Shown here: positions 1 to 10,533 of the stretch, piece by piece
Layout: each line of letters begins with the position of its first letter
Position numbering within the stretch: the first letter of the stretch is position 1
DNA from: Panax quinquefolius
Lineage: Eukaryota > Streptophyta > Magnoliopsida > Apiales > Araliaceae
Assembly: GCA_020205615.1 (NCBI GenBank)
Contig: JAINUW010000716.1
Span: 1-64,000 of the forward strand
Direction of reading: 5' to 3'
DNA length: 64,000 nt
The notes under the pieces: generated by a model
What the model was told of the DNA's origin: nothing
Seen by the model: the letters and a program-made list of their open reading frames with translations, nothing else
The model's database searches: none
Position numbers and translations under genes: made by a program

Positions 1-114
1 ATTGAGAATGTATGTTGTTATATTTTAATATATAATGATATATTTTGGAAGAATAATGTACTCGTGATGCACGGAATCCGGGTGTAAAGATATACCGTAT
101 TTTGGGGCGTGACA
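1..114 (+). repeat. 3' end of an LTR (truncated at window start)
   Basis: The segment ends in GGGGCGTGACA, the kind of terminus shared by the other gypsy LTRs in this window, and is followed three bases later by a primer-binding site. It is therefore the tail of the 5' LTR of a plus-strand gypsy element. Everything past about 150 belongs to a different, minus-strand element, so only this stub remains here. The rest of the LTR lies before the window. Confidence 0.7.
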
Positions 115-117
115 TGT

Positions 118-130
118 TGGTATCAGAGCC
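118..130 (+). other. Primer-binding site, initiator tRNA-Met type
   Basis: TGGTATCAGAGCC is the standard plant LTR-retrotransposon PBS complementary to the 3' end of initiator tRNA-Met. It lies directly after the CA terminus of the preceding LTR fragment. No gag of this element follows. Confidence 0.8.
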
Positions 131-152
131 GATAGATTATAAACCTTTGGTA

Positions 153-629
153 TGAGTACCCAAGGCTTGTTTGGCAAACACACATTTAAAATAAAGACTA
201 AATGTATTTAAGCCTTGTTTGGTTAAATCAATTTAAAACTACTTTAATTTATTTTAATAAATTTTTTATACTATAATTTATAGTCTCATATTATTTGTTT
301 GTATCTCCATATCCAACATTAGTTAAATTAACTAATTACACATACTAAATAAATTTTTCCACTTAATCCAAATATCCCAAAATTCTAAACTCATTATAAT
401 TTTAGTTAATAATTAACATGTCATTTTAAATTGTTAAATTAAAATAGCAATATAGCATTTCATGTTATCTTTAACAACTCTCTAACCATTAAATTAAATT
501 AGAGTATTATCTAATAAATTTAATTCACAATTATCTACGAACGACAAATACATCAATAAAATATTCAATTAAATATTTATTCAATTTAATAAATATTTTA
601 AATTACAAATAAAATATTGGATTGTTACA
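153..629 (-). repeat. Partial 3' LTR of gypsy-1 (minus strand)
   Basis: On the minus strand the LTR begins TGTAACAATCC immediately after a polypurine tract (630-640). It runs through AT-rich sequence toward coordinate 153, where it stops without the expected distal terminus, so the LTR is truncated. The stretch around 160-260 (TTGTTTGGCAAA and neighbours) resembles 59145-59260 in another LTR, showing the two LTR families share this module. No gene is present. Confidence 0.6.
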
Positions 630-735
630 TCATTCCCTCCTTACAAGGATTCTGTCCCCAGAATCACAACTCAAACAACTCATTCGTCACATTCTTCCCT
701 CCTTACAAAGATTATGTCCCCATAATCGAAGACAC
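630..735 (-). other. Duplicated polypurine tract region of gypsy-1, with two hairpins
   Basis: Reading the minus strand, a GGAGGGAATGA-type polypurine tract abuts the LTR start. A second GGAGGGAAG copy lies about 60 bases inward (about 693-703). Each is accompanied by a small hairpin with a TCCC loop, at 648-665 and 710-727. The PPT primes plus-strand DNA synthesis in LTR retrotransposons. Confidence 0.65.
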
Positions 736-1122
736 AGATTGAACAAATAACTCATGGTAATTCTTCATCATTTTAGCTTCGAGTTCCCACGTAGCCTCTT
801 CGACATTGTGGTTTCTCCATATGACCTTCATAAAAGGTATCACCTTATTCCTGAGCACTTGTTCTTTCCTTTCGACTATCTGAATAGGAACCTCTTCATA
901 AGATAAATCCTTATTGAACTATGACGGTTCATACTTGATCACATGTTTGTAATCGGGTTTATACGGTCGTAACTCCGACACATGAAAAACGTTGTGAACA
1001 TGTTCTAATTCTGGTGGTAAAGCTACCTCGTAAGCTACTTCTCCCACTCTTTGTAGTACTTCGACGGGTCCAATGAATCTCGAGCTTAACTTTCCTTTCT
1101 TGCCAAAATGAATTTTCCCCTT
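735..1122 (-). pseudogene. gypsy-1 integrase C-terminus and chromodomain (broken)
   Basis: Minus-strand translation past the integrase core gives the conserved GKLSSRFIGPVEVLQRVGEV segment, then HNVFHVSELRPYKPDYKHV, then a chromodomain-like stretch (QIVERKEQVLRNKVIP and EEATWELE). Chromodomains at the integrase C-terminus define the chromovirus branch of Ty3/gypsy and are thought to guide integration into heterochromatin. In-frame stops separate it from the core. The same module ends the gypsy-A pol at 52588-52740, which supports the reading. Confidence 0.75.
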
Positions 1123-1779
1123 CTAAGGAGAAACTTTCAGGAAAACAAAATTTCCCACGTCAAATTCGTTATTTCGCCTGTGTCGATTGGCATACTTCTT
1201 CTGTCTATCTTGAGCAGCTACCAGTCTTACTCTGATGACTCTGATAACTTTAGTGGTTTGTTGTACCAATTCCGGTCCTAACAGTTGACGTTCACCAATT
1301 TCATCCCAATATAGTGCAGTTCTGTATTTCCTGCCGTATAATGCCTTGTATGGCGGCATGCCAATGATTGTGTGGTAACTATTATTATAAGCGAATTCTA
1401 CCAACGGTAGGTGATCGTCCCAATTTCCTTTGAAATCTATGATGAATGCTCTAAGCATATCCTCTAACGTCTGGATTATTCGTTTGTTTTGACAATCGAT
1501 TTGCAGATGATATGTTGTACTCATCTTCAATTGTGTTACCATGCATTCTTGTAGTCTCTTCCAGAATTTTGATGTGAATCTCGGATCTATGTCTGATACA
1601 ATTGACACTGGAACACCATGTCTCGACACGATCTCCTTAACGTATAGTTTCACCAGCTGATCAAGATTAAATATAATCCTTATTGGCAAAAAGTGTGTTG
1701 ATTTCATTAGTCTATCCACTATGACCCATACCGCATCGTATCCTTTCTGAGTCATTGGAAGACCTACCACAAAATCCAT
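1123..1779 (-). pseudogene. gypsy-1 integrase catalytic core, catalytic Glu lost
   Basis: This is a 218-codon open stretch of Ty3/gypsy integrase. It starts at MDFVVGLPMT (first catalytic Asp) and includes VSDIDPRFTSKFW (second Asp) and the conserved AYNNSYHTIIGMPPYKALYGRK block. The position of the third catalytic residue reads QNKRIIQTLED, where gypsy-A in this window has QSERIIQTLED, so Glu is replaced by Lys. The enzyme would be dead even if translated. The zinc-binding Cys pair upstream (1780-1926) is in the same frame but contains two stops. It shares the frame of the upstream RT/RNase H segments, so decay has been mostly by substitution. Confidence 0.9.
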
Positions 1780-1926
1780 TATGATATACTCCCACTTCCA
1801 TTATGGTATGACAAACTATTGAAGTAATCCGCATGGTCTTTGATGCTCGGCCTTCACTCTCTGACATGTCAAGCACTTTGCAATGCATTCTGCAACATCT
1901 CTTTTTATATTTGGCCACCAAAAATG

Positions 1927-2769
1927 TTACCGCAAATCTTGATACATTTTTGTACTTCCCGGATGGATTGAATATCTTGAGCTATGAGCTTCTGTCAAGA
2001 TTTCTTCTCTAATATCCGGTACTTCTGGAACCCAAATTCGTCCCTCGAATCTTAGCACTCCTTCAGTATCAACCTTGTACTTCACCTCCTTACCCTCGAC
2101 CATACTTTCCTTTATTTTTCTACATTCTTCATCCTGTAGTTGAGCATTCTTTATTTTGTCCACCAAAGTTAGACTGGCTTCCATCTGGTACAATCTTTCA
2201 TCGGATTCTTTTGGAAATATGATTTCTAACTCTAGTCTGGCCATCGCTGAAATGAGCTCCTCCTTGTTGGTTAACAACATCAACTTTTCTCGGCCTTTCC
2301 TACTCAAGGCATCCGCAACCACATTGGCTTTTCCCGAATGATAAAAGATCTCACAATCGTAATCTTTTATCAATTCCAACCATCTTCTTTGACGCATATT
2401 TAGGTCCTTTTGTGTTAAAATATACTTCGGACTCTTATGGTCTGTGTAGATCTCACACTTTTCTACGTAGAGATAATGTCTCCATATTTTTAGCACAAAC
2501 ACTACTGCTGCCAACTCTAAGTTATGAGTCAGATACCCTTTCTCGTAATCTTTCAATTGCCTTGATGTATGCGTAATAACTTTGCCATTTTTCATAAGGA
2601 CATAACCCAATCCTTTATGTGAGGCATCACTATACACCACAAAATTTCCTGTATTATATGGTAATGATAACACAGGTGCCACACTGAGCCTCTTCTTTAA
2701 TTTCGTAAAACTCTCTTCATATTTTTTCGTCCAAACAAATATTACTGATTTTCTCGTGAAATTTGTCAA
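1927..2769 (-). pseudogene. gypsy-1 RNase H and integrase N-terminus
   Basis: The 280-codon segment covers the end of the RT thumb/connection region, the Ty3/gypsy RNase H, and the start of integrase. RNase H residues visible are VYSDASHKG (Asp), [10 protein letters not shown] (Glu) and IYTDHKS (Asp), with the conserved ADALSRKG end. The last residues (HSSRYSIHPGSTKMYQDLR) are the His-His half of the integrase zinc finger. A stop at 1927 precedes the conserved FWWPN motif. Start codon choice is arbitrary because this is an internal part of a polyprotein. Confidence 0.9.
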
Positions 2770-2889
2770 CGGAGTGGCAATTTTGGAAAAATCGTAAATA
2801 AATTATCTACAGTAACCTACCAATCCCAAGAAACGTCACACTTCTGATGGGGTTCTTGGTTGTTCCCAATTTTTCACAGCTTTAACTTT

Positions 2890-3651
2890 TTATGGTTCCA
2901 CTGAAATTCTATCTTTGTCAATTACATGCCTAAGAAATTCTACACGTTCCAGCCAAAATTCACATTTAGGGAATTTAGCGTACACATTTTCTTTTCTTAG
3001 AGTCTCTAGCGTCAGACGTAAGTGTTCCACGTTTTCTTCTTGAGATATGGAGTACACCAAAATATCATTGATAAATACCACCACAAACTTATCTAAAAAT
3101 GGTTTAAACACATTGTTCATCAAATCTATGAATGCAGCAGGGGTATTTGTCAAACCAAAAGACATTACCAGAAACTCATATTGTCCATACCGAGTTCGGA
3201 ATGCCGTTTTCGATACATCTTCCTTCCTTAATTTCAATTATTGATATCCACTTTTCAAATCTATTTTCGAGAAATATCTAGCGCCCTTAAACTAATCAAA
3301 TAAGTCATCTATTCTTGGCAATGAATACTTATTCTTAATAGTGACTTTGGTTAATTCCCTATAATCAATGCAAAGACGCATTGACCCATCTTTCTTCTTC
3401 ACGAATAACACCGGCACTCCCCACGGTGATACACTAGGTTGAATATATTTCTTGTTCAACAATTCTTGTAATTGCACCAACAATTCCTTCATCTCTATCG
3501 GAGCTATTCTATTCGGGGCCTTCCATATTGAAGCAGTTCCTGGTGCTAAGTCGATCACGAACTCGATCTCTATGTCAGGCGGAAGTCCTGGAAAATCATC
3601 CAAAAACTCGTCCACAAAATCCTTAACCACTAGTATCTCTTCCAGTTTCAC
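2890..3651 (-). pseudogene. gypsy-1 reverse transcriptase, catalytic YxDD-type box mutated
   Basis: Two same-frame open stretches (3292-3651 and 2890-3237), separated by stops, together make the RT fingers and palm. Recognisable blocks are [57 protein letters not shown] and the catalytic box. That box reads FINDIL where an active element has FIDDIL, so one catalytic Asp is Asn. RT copies the element RNA into DNA. The frame continues both into the protease segment upstream and into RNase H downstream, as expected for a single-frame gag-pol polyprotein. Confidence 0.9.
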
Positions 3652-3663
3652 ACCTTACTTCTT

Positions 3664-4386
3664 CTAGGTATCGACTATATAAGCTAAGTATCCTACACAG
3701 CCATGACTCAATAACATTTTGGCCAGCATAATTGTCAGACATCTCATTTGTCTAGGCGATTTGCTACCATAAAAAATTACCTTTGACGGAGTCATAAGGT
3801 TTACACAATTTTTTTGGAAATCAATTATCGCTCCATAATTGAACGGCCAATCCATTCCCAATATAACGTCAAACTCTCCAAGTTTTATCGGGATCAAATC
3901 TACTGTCATAACATTCTCCTTAATATTCACCCTACAATTCTTGTATACAAACCTAACAGGAATTACCTCCATATTCGCAATTTCTATGTGTAAAGGGAAA
4001 TTCAATTCTTCACTAGGTAATTCTAACCTCTTAGCAAATTCTTCAGATATAAACGAGCAAGTAGCACCCGAATCAAATAATACACATGCATTTATATCAT
4101 TGATTGCGATAATACCTACCACGACATCTTTTGATTGCACTATATCTTGCACCGTCATATTTAAGGTTCTGGCTTTGGTCTTATTCAAAGACGTTGGTCC
4201 CACAATAGTCAATGTACCTCCACTACTACCTCCTTTGCTTCCAGTTGTGTCACTAGATTTCTTCTTAGGACACTCTCGAGCAAAATGGTCCTTTGACCCG
4301 CAAGTGTAACAAACATTCTTCTTGGGTTGACTGCAATTTGGGAATGTGACCTTCCTGGCAACAATTAAAGCATACTCATTTCCCAC
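3664..4386 (-). pseudogene. gypsy-1 gag zinc knuckle and aspartic protease
   Basis: The segment begins just after one Cys-rich motif and contains a CCHC zinc knuckle (CYTCGSKDHFAREC, near residue 27), which binds the element RNA. The retroviral-type aspartic protease follows, with active site VLFDSGATCSF near residue 107 and the second conserved block FDVILGMDW. The protease active site looks intact. It shares its reading frame with the RT downstream, but the main gag domain upstream (from 5240) is in another frame, so at least one frameshift separates them. Confidence 0.88.
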
Positions 4387-4399
4387 TTAAGCACATATC

Positions 4400-5240
4400 C
4401 GTGTGAAACTTCCCGCATGTAGCACATGCTTTGAACTTCTTTTTCTGGTGGTTACCTTGCTGGTTTTCAGCTCCCACATTTTCATTCCACTTCCTTTTCA
4501 AGTTATTCTTACCATTTCCCCCACTACCACTACCATTCTTAACTTCGCCCTTACTCTTCTTCTTTCTCTGCTCTTGATTGTACTTTGTTACAGCCTCGCC
4601 TCCACCCTCAGCGAGATTTGCCTTCTCTAGTACCGCGATAATGTCTTCAGTTGAAACATGGAGACTTTACCATACGACCAGGGCTTCAATCACTATTCAA
4701 ACCTCCTAGCCTTGCGCTCATCTATCTTGACTTGATAAGGCACGAACCTCACCAACTCATTAAATTTAGCGGCATACTACACAACCGTCATTGATCCCTG
4801 CTTCAGTTCTAAAAACTGCACCTCTATCTGAGTTTTCAAACTCTCTAGAAATAAGTCTCGAAAAATATCTCCTTAAACATATCCTAAGTCATTACCCCTT
4901 GACCTCCTCGAGTCTTATTGGCTTGCCATCAATAACTCGCCTCTATTTTTAACATAAATGTTACAAAAGCAGTTTTTTGGTTCTCACTTACTCTAGCCAC
5001 ATCGAAAACTTTCTCTATCTCCATGTTCCAGGTCTGTGCCTCAACCGGATTTATAGATCCAGTAAATTCTGGTGGCCCAACTGCCTTAAAATCCTTAAAG
5101 GTCGCAGCTTGATTCTGCGGTTGATTCTGCAAAGCTCCCATCAGTAACGTTACTAATTGCTGGACCGGATTAGCATCAGTATTGTTGTTATTGGTAGATC
5201 CCTTAGGGGTCCTTTGTCGCGGTTGATGTCTTGGAGGCAT
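4400..5240 (-). pseudogene. gypsy-1 gag capsid region (broken)
   Basis: The start is MPPRHQPRQRTPKG at 5240, matching the MPPRR start of gypsy-A gag at 21505. The first 103 codons are open and include KDFKAVGPPEFTGSINPVEA, typical of the plant retrotransposon gag domain. Further translation recovers FKEIFRDLF, QFLELKQGSMTV and KFNELVRF with interspersed stops, then a KACATCGKFHTDMC knuckle-like motif. Gag forms the virus-like particle. Stops and a frameshift make it non-functional. Confidence 0.85.
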
Positions 5241-5529
5241 TTTTTGTTAAAATACGCTCATTAGATTATTATTCAATCTTCTACGTATTATATACACAAC
5301 TTACACATCAAAACAATATTACCACGTAGAACACAATATCATGAATAAATAGTAACTTTTATTTATTCACCATCTTTAAAAAACATAACCCTGATAGCAT
5401 CCCTACTATCTACATTACTTTCCTGAACTACAAAAGTTTTAGGATAACATCATCATCATATCACATTAGTAATATAATACCCAGGATTTACATCTTATTT
5501 ACTCATTAATCACACAATAATTACATTTC
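5241..5529 (-). other. Spacer between extra ORF and gag in gypsy-1
   Basis: This AT-rich stretch has no open frame or recognised motif. It lies between the end of the upstream acidic/coiled-coil reading frame and the gag start. The equivalent spacer in gypsy-A is 21190-21504. Confidence 0.5.
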
Positions 5530-6291
5530 TTATGATGACCTATTAAAATGTTGCATAGCCTTACGACGCTCCTCTTCCATAATACGAAACATTGTTCGGT
5601 GATCTAGCAAGTACCACAGTAGCATCTCGAACTGAATCAGATAATACATAATTCGGTCTTGAGTCCGGTTTATAACGGTGTTGAAAACACTATTCATTTC
5701 CTCCATCTTGATCTTCTTTACTTGTACCTCTCTCTCTGCTACCCCGGCTCGTTGAGAAGCTTCCTCGTACGCGTCTTCGGTTCTTGCCCTCTTAGTAGAC
5801 TCTTCTTTCAACTTATTCTTCAGCTCCGCGATCTCCTCTATCATTTGCTCATTCTCTCCTTTAGTGTGAATCAGCTTCAATTCGACATTACTTAAGTGTC
5901 CATCTAAATCTTAGATATCGTCGTCCTTCTACGCCATCGAGGTCTACTGTTCGACTACTATCTCTTCAACCTCCTCGACTCTATCCTATGGTTCCACATT
6001 GTAATCGTGTACTTCGTCGTACATACTTGCATCGATCGAGTTTGGTGAAAACTTTTCCTCCTTTTCCTCCTCATCCCTATCCGACTGTGGTATCTCAATG
6101 AGATCCTCCTCATACGTCTCTACCCCAGCATCCTCATCAGGTAAGCCTTCCTGTTCAACCATTATAACCAACGGAGATGACTCCTGTGGCAGTAGTTGTT
6201 CCCAAATCACCTGAATATCTCGAGGCTCCTTCACTCTAGGCATCCGGGGTCCTTCCTCCTTAGCCTGACTGGATTCTCCTACATTAGCCAT
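5530..6291 (-). pseudogene. Extra reading frame upstream of gag in gypsy-1 (acidic, coiled coil)
   Basis: From ATG at 6291 a single frame runs to 5530, about 253 codons, interrupted by four closely spaced stops between about 5900 and 5990. The N-terminal 100 residues are strongly acidic (YEEDLIEIPQSDRDEEEKEE). The C-terminal 116 residues are rich in Glu/Lys/Arg heptads (ENEQMIEEIAELKNKLKEES) and look like a coiled coil, ending in a hydrophobic patch and a basic tail. It sits between PBS and gag on the element's coding strand, at the same place as 20599-21190 in gypsy-A. I do not recognise the family. The four stops in a short window suggest local decay of a once continuous protein. Confidence 0.55.
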
Positions 6292-6508
6292 CCTGACAAT
6301 AAAATTTTAAGTTTTAATTACTAATAATTACTACTCAACACTCATGATCACATACGTTACAATCACATAAGCACATAAAGTGTTTTATTACTTCTTTCTT
6401 AAAACTCGATAAGAGTTTATCACCACTATCTTTTCAATCTTCTATAAGGTTATTTCCTAAGTCTTTTCCCCTACCTAAGGTTCATAACCTAAAGCTTTGA
6501 TATCAACC
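6292..6508 (-). other. gypsy-1 leader with primer-binding site
   Basis: The minus strand reads TTGATATCAAAGC (6494-6506), a slightly mutated initiator tRNA-Met PBS, directly after the LTR terminus at 6509. The following leader resembles 56280-56510 of the deleted gypsy-B' element. No gene is present. Confidence 0.75.
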
Positions 6509-8289
6509 TGTGACACCCCCAAATCCAGGTACTTTATTCCCACAAGATTTGGTGTTCACATTCCATTCATTCATATCTAACTACCCAATTATAATAAAAT
6601 TCAACCATCAATCTTCTCATTAAAAGGGTTACATCATTAACCAAAAACTCCCATCTTATCTAACCTTTAACAATAATCAAAATGCAAAAATAAAATAATT
6701 ACATCACATCATTAAATATAAAGTTTATTGTCATAACAATAAATAAATTACAAGTCTTCATCACTTGTTCATTTTCCCTTTTCCCTTGCTAGTGGTAGGT
6801 TCATCAACCTTCTCAACCTTAGCTGCAATGAGTATATATATACAAGAGTGAGCAAAGCAATTGCTCACTGGAAACAACAATAAATAACAATAGCATAATA
6901 AATGCCAATGAATAAGCTCAGCAAAGTTGAATAATACTTTGTCAATCATAACCAAAAACTGGAATCAACATATAAAATGTAACTGAGGGTCACAAGACCA
7001 CGAACTATGCTCTAGGTTATCAAGTATTTCTATTTTAACCTTTAACAGTGTAAAAGACCGTAATCATCATCTATGTCCTAGGTTAACAGGTGTTTCTATT
7101 GTAACCTTTGACAGTCTAAATGACTATGCGGACCATCATCTCCTACTCCAAGTGATCAGCCCTTTGTACTATGTATTGCGAAAACATTTTAACGCCATTG
7201 CGTAGCTCTAAAATAATCCCCTGATATAGGGTTGTTCTTCTCAATTTTTAGAGTACAAGTTTGCACCAAAAAAAGTTTGGTTTAGATAAGCTTCAAGGGT
7301 AATGTAGTGTTTCACGACCATCAACTAAGGTATTAGTTAAATCAACAAGTCTTAACGACACTATGAGTAAAATGACTAAGAAGCATAGGCATGCTTAGAA
7401 ATAACCAAAAAGCATAAGCATGAATAGAACAATAAACCTTTCTTGAACAATATTAAGCTAAGGCTATGACCTTGTCAAATAAAGAATTGAAATACAGAAC
7501 ATGCATTGACTGATAACAAGCTAGAAACAAAGCTTGCTCAACATGATAATAACTTGTGCAAAGTAAATGAAATACGACAGCTCAAAATTAGGAATTTGAG
7601 TTCAGGAAGTTGTATTCACTATAAAAGAATGAAACTAAAGAAACTTGCTTAACTATAAAAAAAGTTAGAATAATTCAACAATGACTAGAATTCAAAACTT
7701 GTTCAAATAAAGTTAGGATTCAAGCTTGCTCAAATAAAGTTTGAAGATAAAAGAACTTGCTCAATTAAAATTTAGAGTAAGGAACTTGCCTCATGCGTAA
7801 GCTATAAATTTATAACTCACGTTCGCCTACATATAGTATTAGAATCATAATATCTATTAGATATACTAACATACACTTTCAAGAATATAACTCACTTTTA
7901 GTTAAACTTGTTACTTTAATAAAAGTTTTACTTTACACCATATGTATTTCAAAAATCTCAAGTGTTAACTTCACAACACTTATTTACTACTCATAGTGTA
8001 TATTAAGTCATAAGATATCGTGTTCCTAACTTACTAATCTTTTTACAACTTTGAAATTATTAATGACATGATACTATTCTGTTTTAATCTCTTCATTACA
8101 TGTTTGTCACATCAACATATCATTAGACTAGGTTATAATAGGCTTTCAAGGTCTATATGAGTAACATGCATCACTACCTTAGACTAGGGTATGGTGCAGT
8201 TGCACCATACATAAGCTTTCGAGGCAAAGTATTTCTAATTGCTAGCAACAAGACAAATCGTTTACAACTTTGACACCGGTATTTGCTTC
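6509..8289 (-). repeat. 5' LTR of gypsy-1 (minus strand), cut by the CACTA insertion
   Basis: It starts on the plus strand with TGTGACACCCCC, the LTR terminus adjacent to the PBS. It is non-coding and AT-rich, with a leading block similar in layout to LTR family A at 52756 and 61301 (the CAAGAGTGAGCA-type segment near 6845). No matching LTR beginning is reached before the CACTA terminus at 8290, so the remaining LTR part should lie past the CACTA element, outside this window. I see no gene. Confidence 0.7.
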
Positions 8290-8600
8290 CACTATAGGAA
8301 AAATTTCTATCTGCGACCAAACATTTCAGTGACCGCCACTTTTTTGTCACTGGTATCAGTAATAGCGACCGTTATCTGCAAGCGGTATTGATTCTAGTCG
8401 CTAGTTTATATCAGTGACCGAATGCGGTCGCTGAAATGAATTTCTATGCCAAAAATTGGTGAAAAACGTTGGCGCGTATATTTTTTGCGACCAATCTCTA
8501 TCAGCGACTACCTAGCGGTCTCTGAGTCGTCCACATCATTAAAAATTAGTGATCGCATGTGGTTACTGATGGCGGTCGCTGATAATCTTAAACTAAATCA
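8290..8600 (+). repeat. CACTA terminal and subterminal repeats
   Basis: After the CACTA terminus, the core GCGACC/GGTCGC and variants (GTGACCG, GCGGTC) recur on both strands, for example near 8312, 8331, 8364, 8414, 8430, 8488, 8503 and 8572. In En/Spm elements such subterminal repeats bind the element's regulatory protein. The pattern is inverted as well as direct. Confidence 0.8.
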
Positions 8601-10533
8601 GACTCAGGCATTCGTTCGTTCAGCAAACAAAAAAGAAAAAGAGGGAGAACAGACGAGGGAGAAGAGAGAGGGACCGCCACCCCCGCCCATCTTAACAACT
8701 CATGTATTATCAAAATCTATATGGTATCATCTCAGGGTGTTTTCTACCTCTTGTTTATCTAATTGGTGGACATTTAACACTATTGTTTATCTAATTTGAC
8801 ACTATTGGTATTGGTGGTGTTATTTTTTATTTGGTATTTGGTGGACATTTGACACTATTGGTGGTATTGTTTATCTAATTGGTGGTATTTTAGTTATTTT
8901 CTATTGTTTGTATTATTTTATATTGTTTATTGTTTACCTATTGTCAGTGGTATTGCTTTATTATTTATGTATTTTTCTCTGTGTGTTTTCTAATTGTTCT
9001 TAGTTGTTTGTTTATTTAATTGTGTGGTATTGTTTTCTACTTTTTGTGGTATTGTTTATTATTTATTGTTTATCTAATTGGTACACTATTGCACTATAGT
9101 TATATTGCACATAAGCTCTAGTCAAGTCTTTGAATAGTGTTTCGTTTGGGGGGTTCTGTTCTCCGCTTTGAAATACTCTATTTACTTCTAACCATAAAGT
9201 GCTCTCTTTTAGGAATCATTCATAATCAAGGTTTTAGGGACTGTTTCATACAAGGAAACTAGGAAAGTATCAAACTGAGCTTTGATTGTTACACATTTTT
9301 GGGTAATACAGATAGTGTACTCGGCATTTATTTTTACATAATCATAACTCAAATTGTATCTGTTTGGGAATAATATGGATGTTTAATACAAATTTAATAA
9401 TTAATAAATTTATAACTTTTGTTAAAGAGGGGATATTTGATAAAATATCTCAAACAATTACAAAGTAAATAATGTTGTACATTATGTTGATGGAAATAAT
9501 AAGTAAGACACTAATAGAAAAAGCATACAAGGTTTTTTACGGAGCCTAATGTAACGATTTACATAAATTGACAAATTATATGAACTATGAACTAGTCCAA
9601 CTACATTCAACCTTTAAAGAGAAAACTCGATGAAATCCATAAATAAGAATCTATTCTATTAGGAAGATTGATGAAAAAATTGACAAATATTCTCAACAAC
9701 AGACTTTTCAAGTCATGCACAATTGGCACTGATCTAGGCTTACCTTTTCAACCCATGCACTAATTTAGGCTTAAATATTGTTCTTACTTTGCAGTGCCAA
9801 AGATGAAATCTATTGAGCCTTGAATATAGCAATCCTTTGATCAAAAGCTTTGTCAACTAAAATACATCTTGGTGGCCAAAAGCTTTATTTACCTTACCTA
9901 ATCATCAATGTTCGTTACACTAGCTTCAATCCTAACTAGGTTAAATTAATGTTGTAGTCTACGAGGTTGTGACTACTAACAATATGTCAATCCTTGCCAT
10001 ATAGAACAACAAACTTCTACATATAGAACTACAAACTTCTACATGTGACAGGAAAATAAAGTAATCTCCCCACAAATCATAGTATGTGTAAAGAAAATCA
10101 ATAAAAGATGGGGACAGTGATCCACATGTAGAAAGATGGGAACTCTAAATTTGTAGTATACTCCTGAACTTTTTACTGTTTTAATTTGCATTCATTCGTT
10201 ATATTTTTGGTCTTATTATATTGGGAATTTGTATATTTCTCTTTGATTGTGTCTTGGGTGCCTAGAAATGACCATATATGCATGTTGTCGTGCATGTGGC
10301 TAGTCCATATTATAGGGGAGACTCTGTCGAATTTTTTTTGTTGGTCGGGTAGTTGCGAATATTTATAATATTAACGACCTCTTTATGTGATTACTAGTAT
10401 GCATGTAGTCATATGCTTACTAGCTAGTATATATGCTCAATCCCATTCAACTACAAGTATGCTCAAGTCATATGCTTACACTCATATTGTAGTTTAATAA
10501 GCTCATGTTGTTTATAGTAGGTACCGTGGTATC
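8601..10533 (+). other. CACTA 5' non-coding region with TATTG-rich repeats
   Basis: The first part (about 8740-9090) is an irregular T-rich repeat built from GGTATTGTTTATCTAATT-like units. The remainder is AT-rich with no supported gene. It may hold the promoter and 5' UTR of the transposase gene, but I see no decisive signal. Short open frames here lack recognisable domains. Confidence 0.55.

Noticed and set aside
8446..8799. 117-codon open frame at the CACTA 5' end
   Set aside because: It runs through the subterminal repeats and a purine-rich stretch, has no domain, and is best explained by the repeat composition.
10186..10368. 60-codon hydrophobic open frame upstream of the transposase
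   Set aside because: No homology or conserved context is visible, and T-rich sequence readily yields hydrophobic frames.
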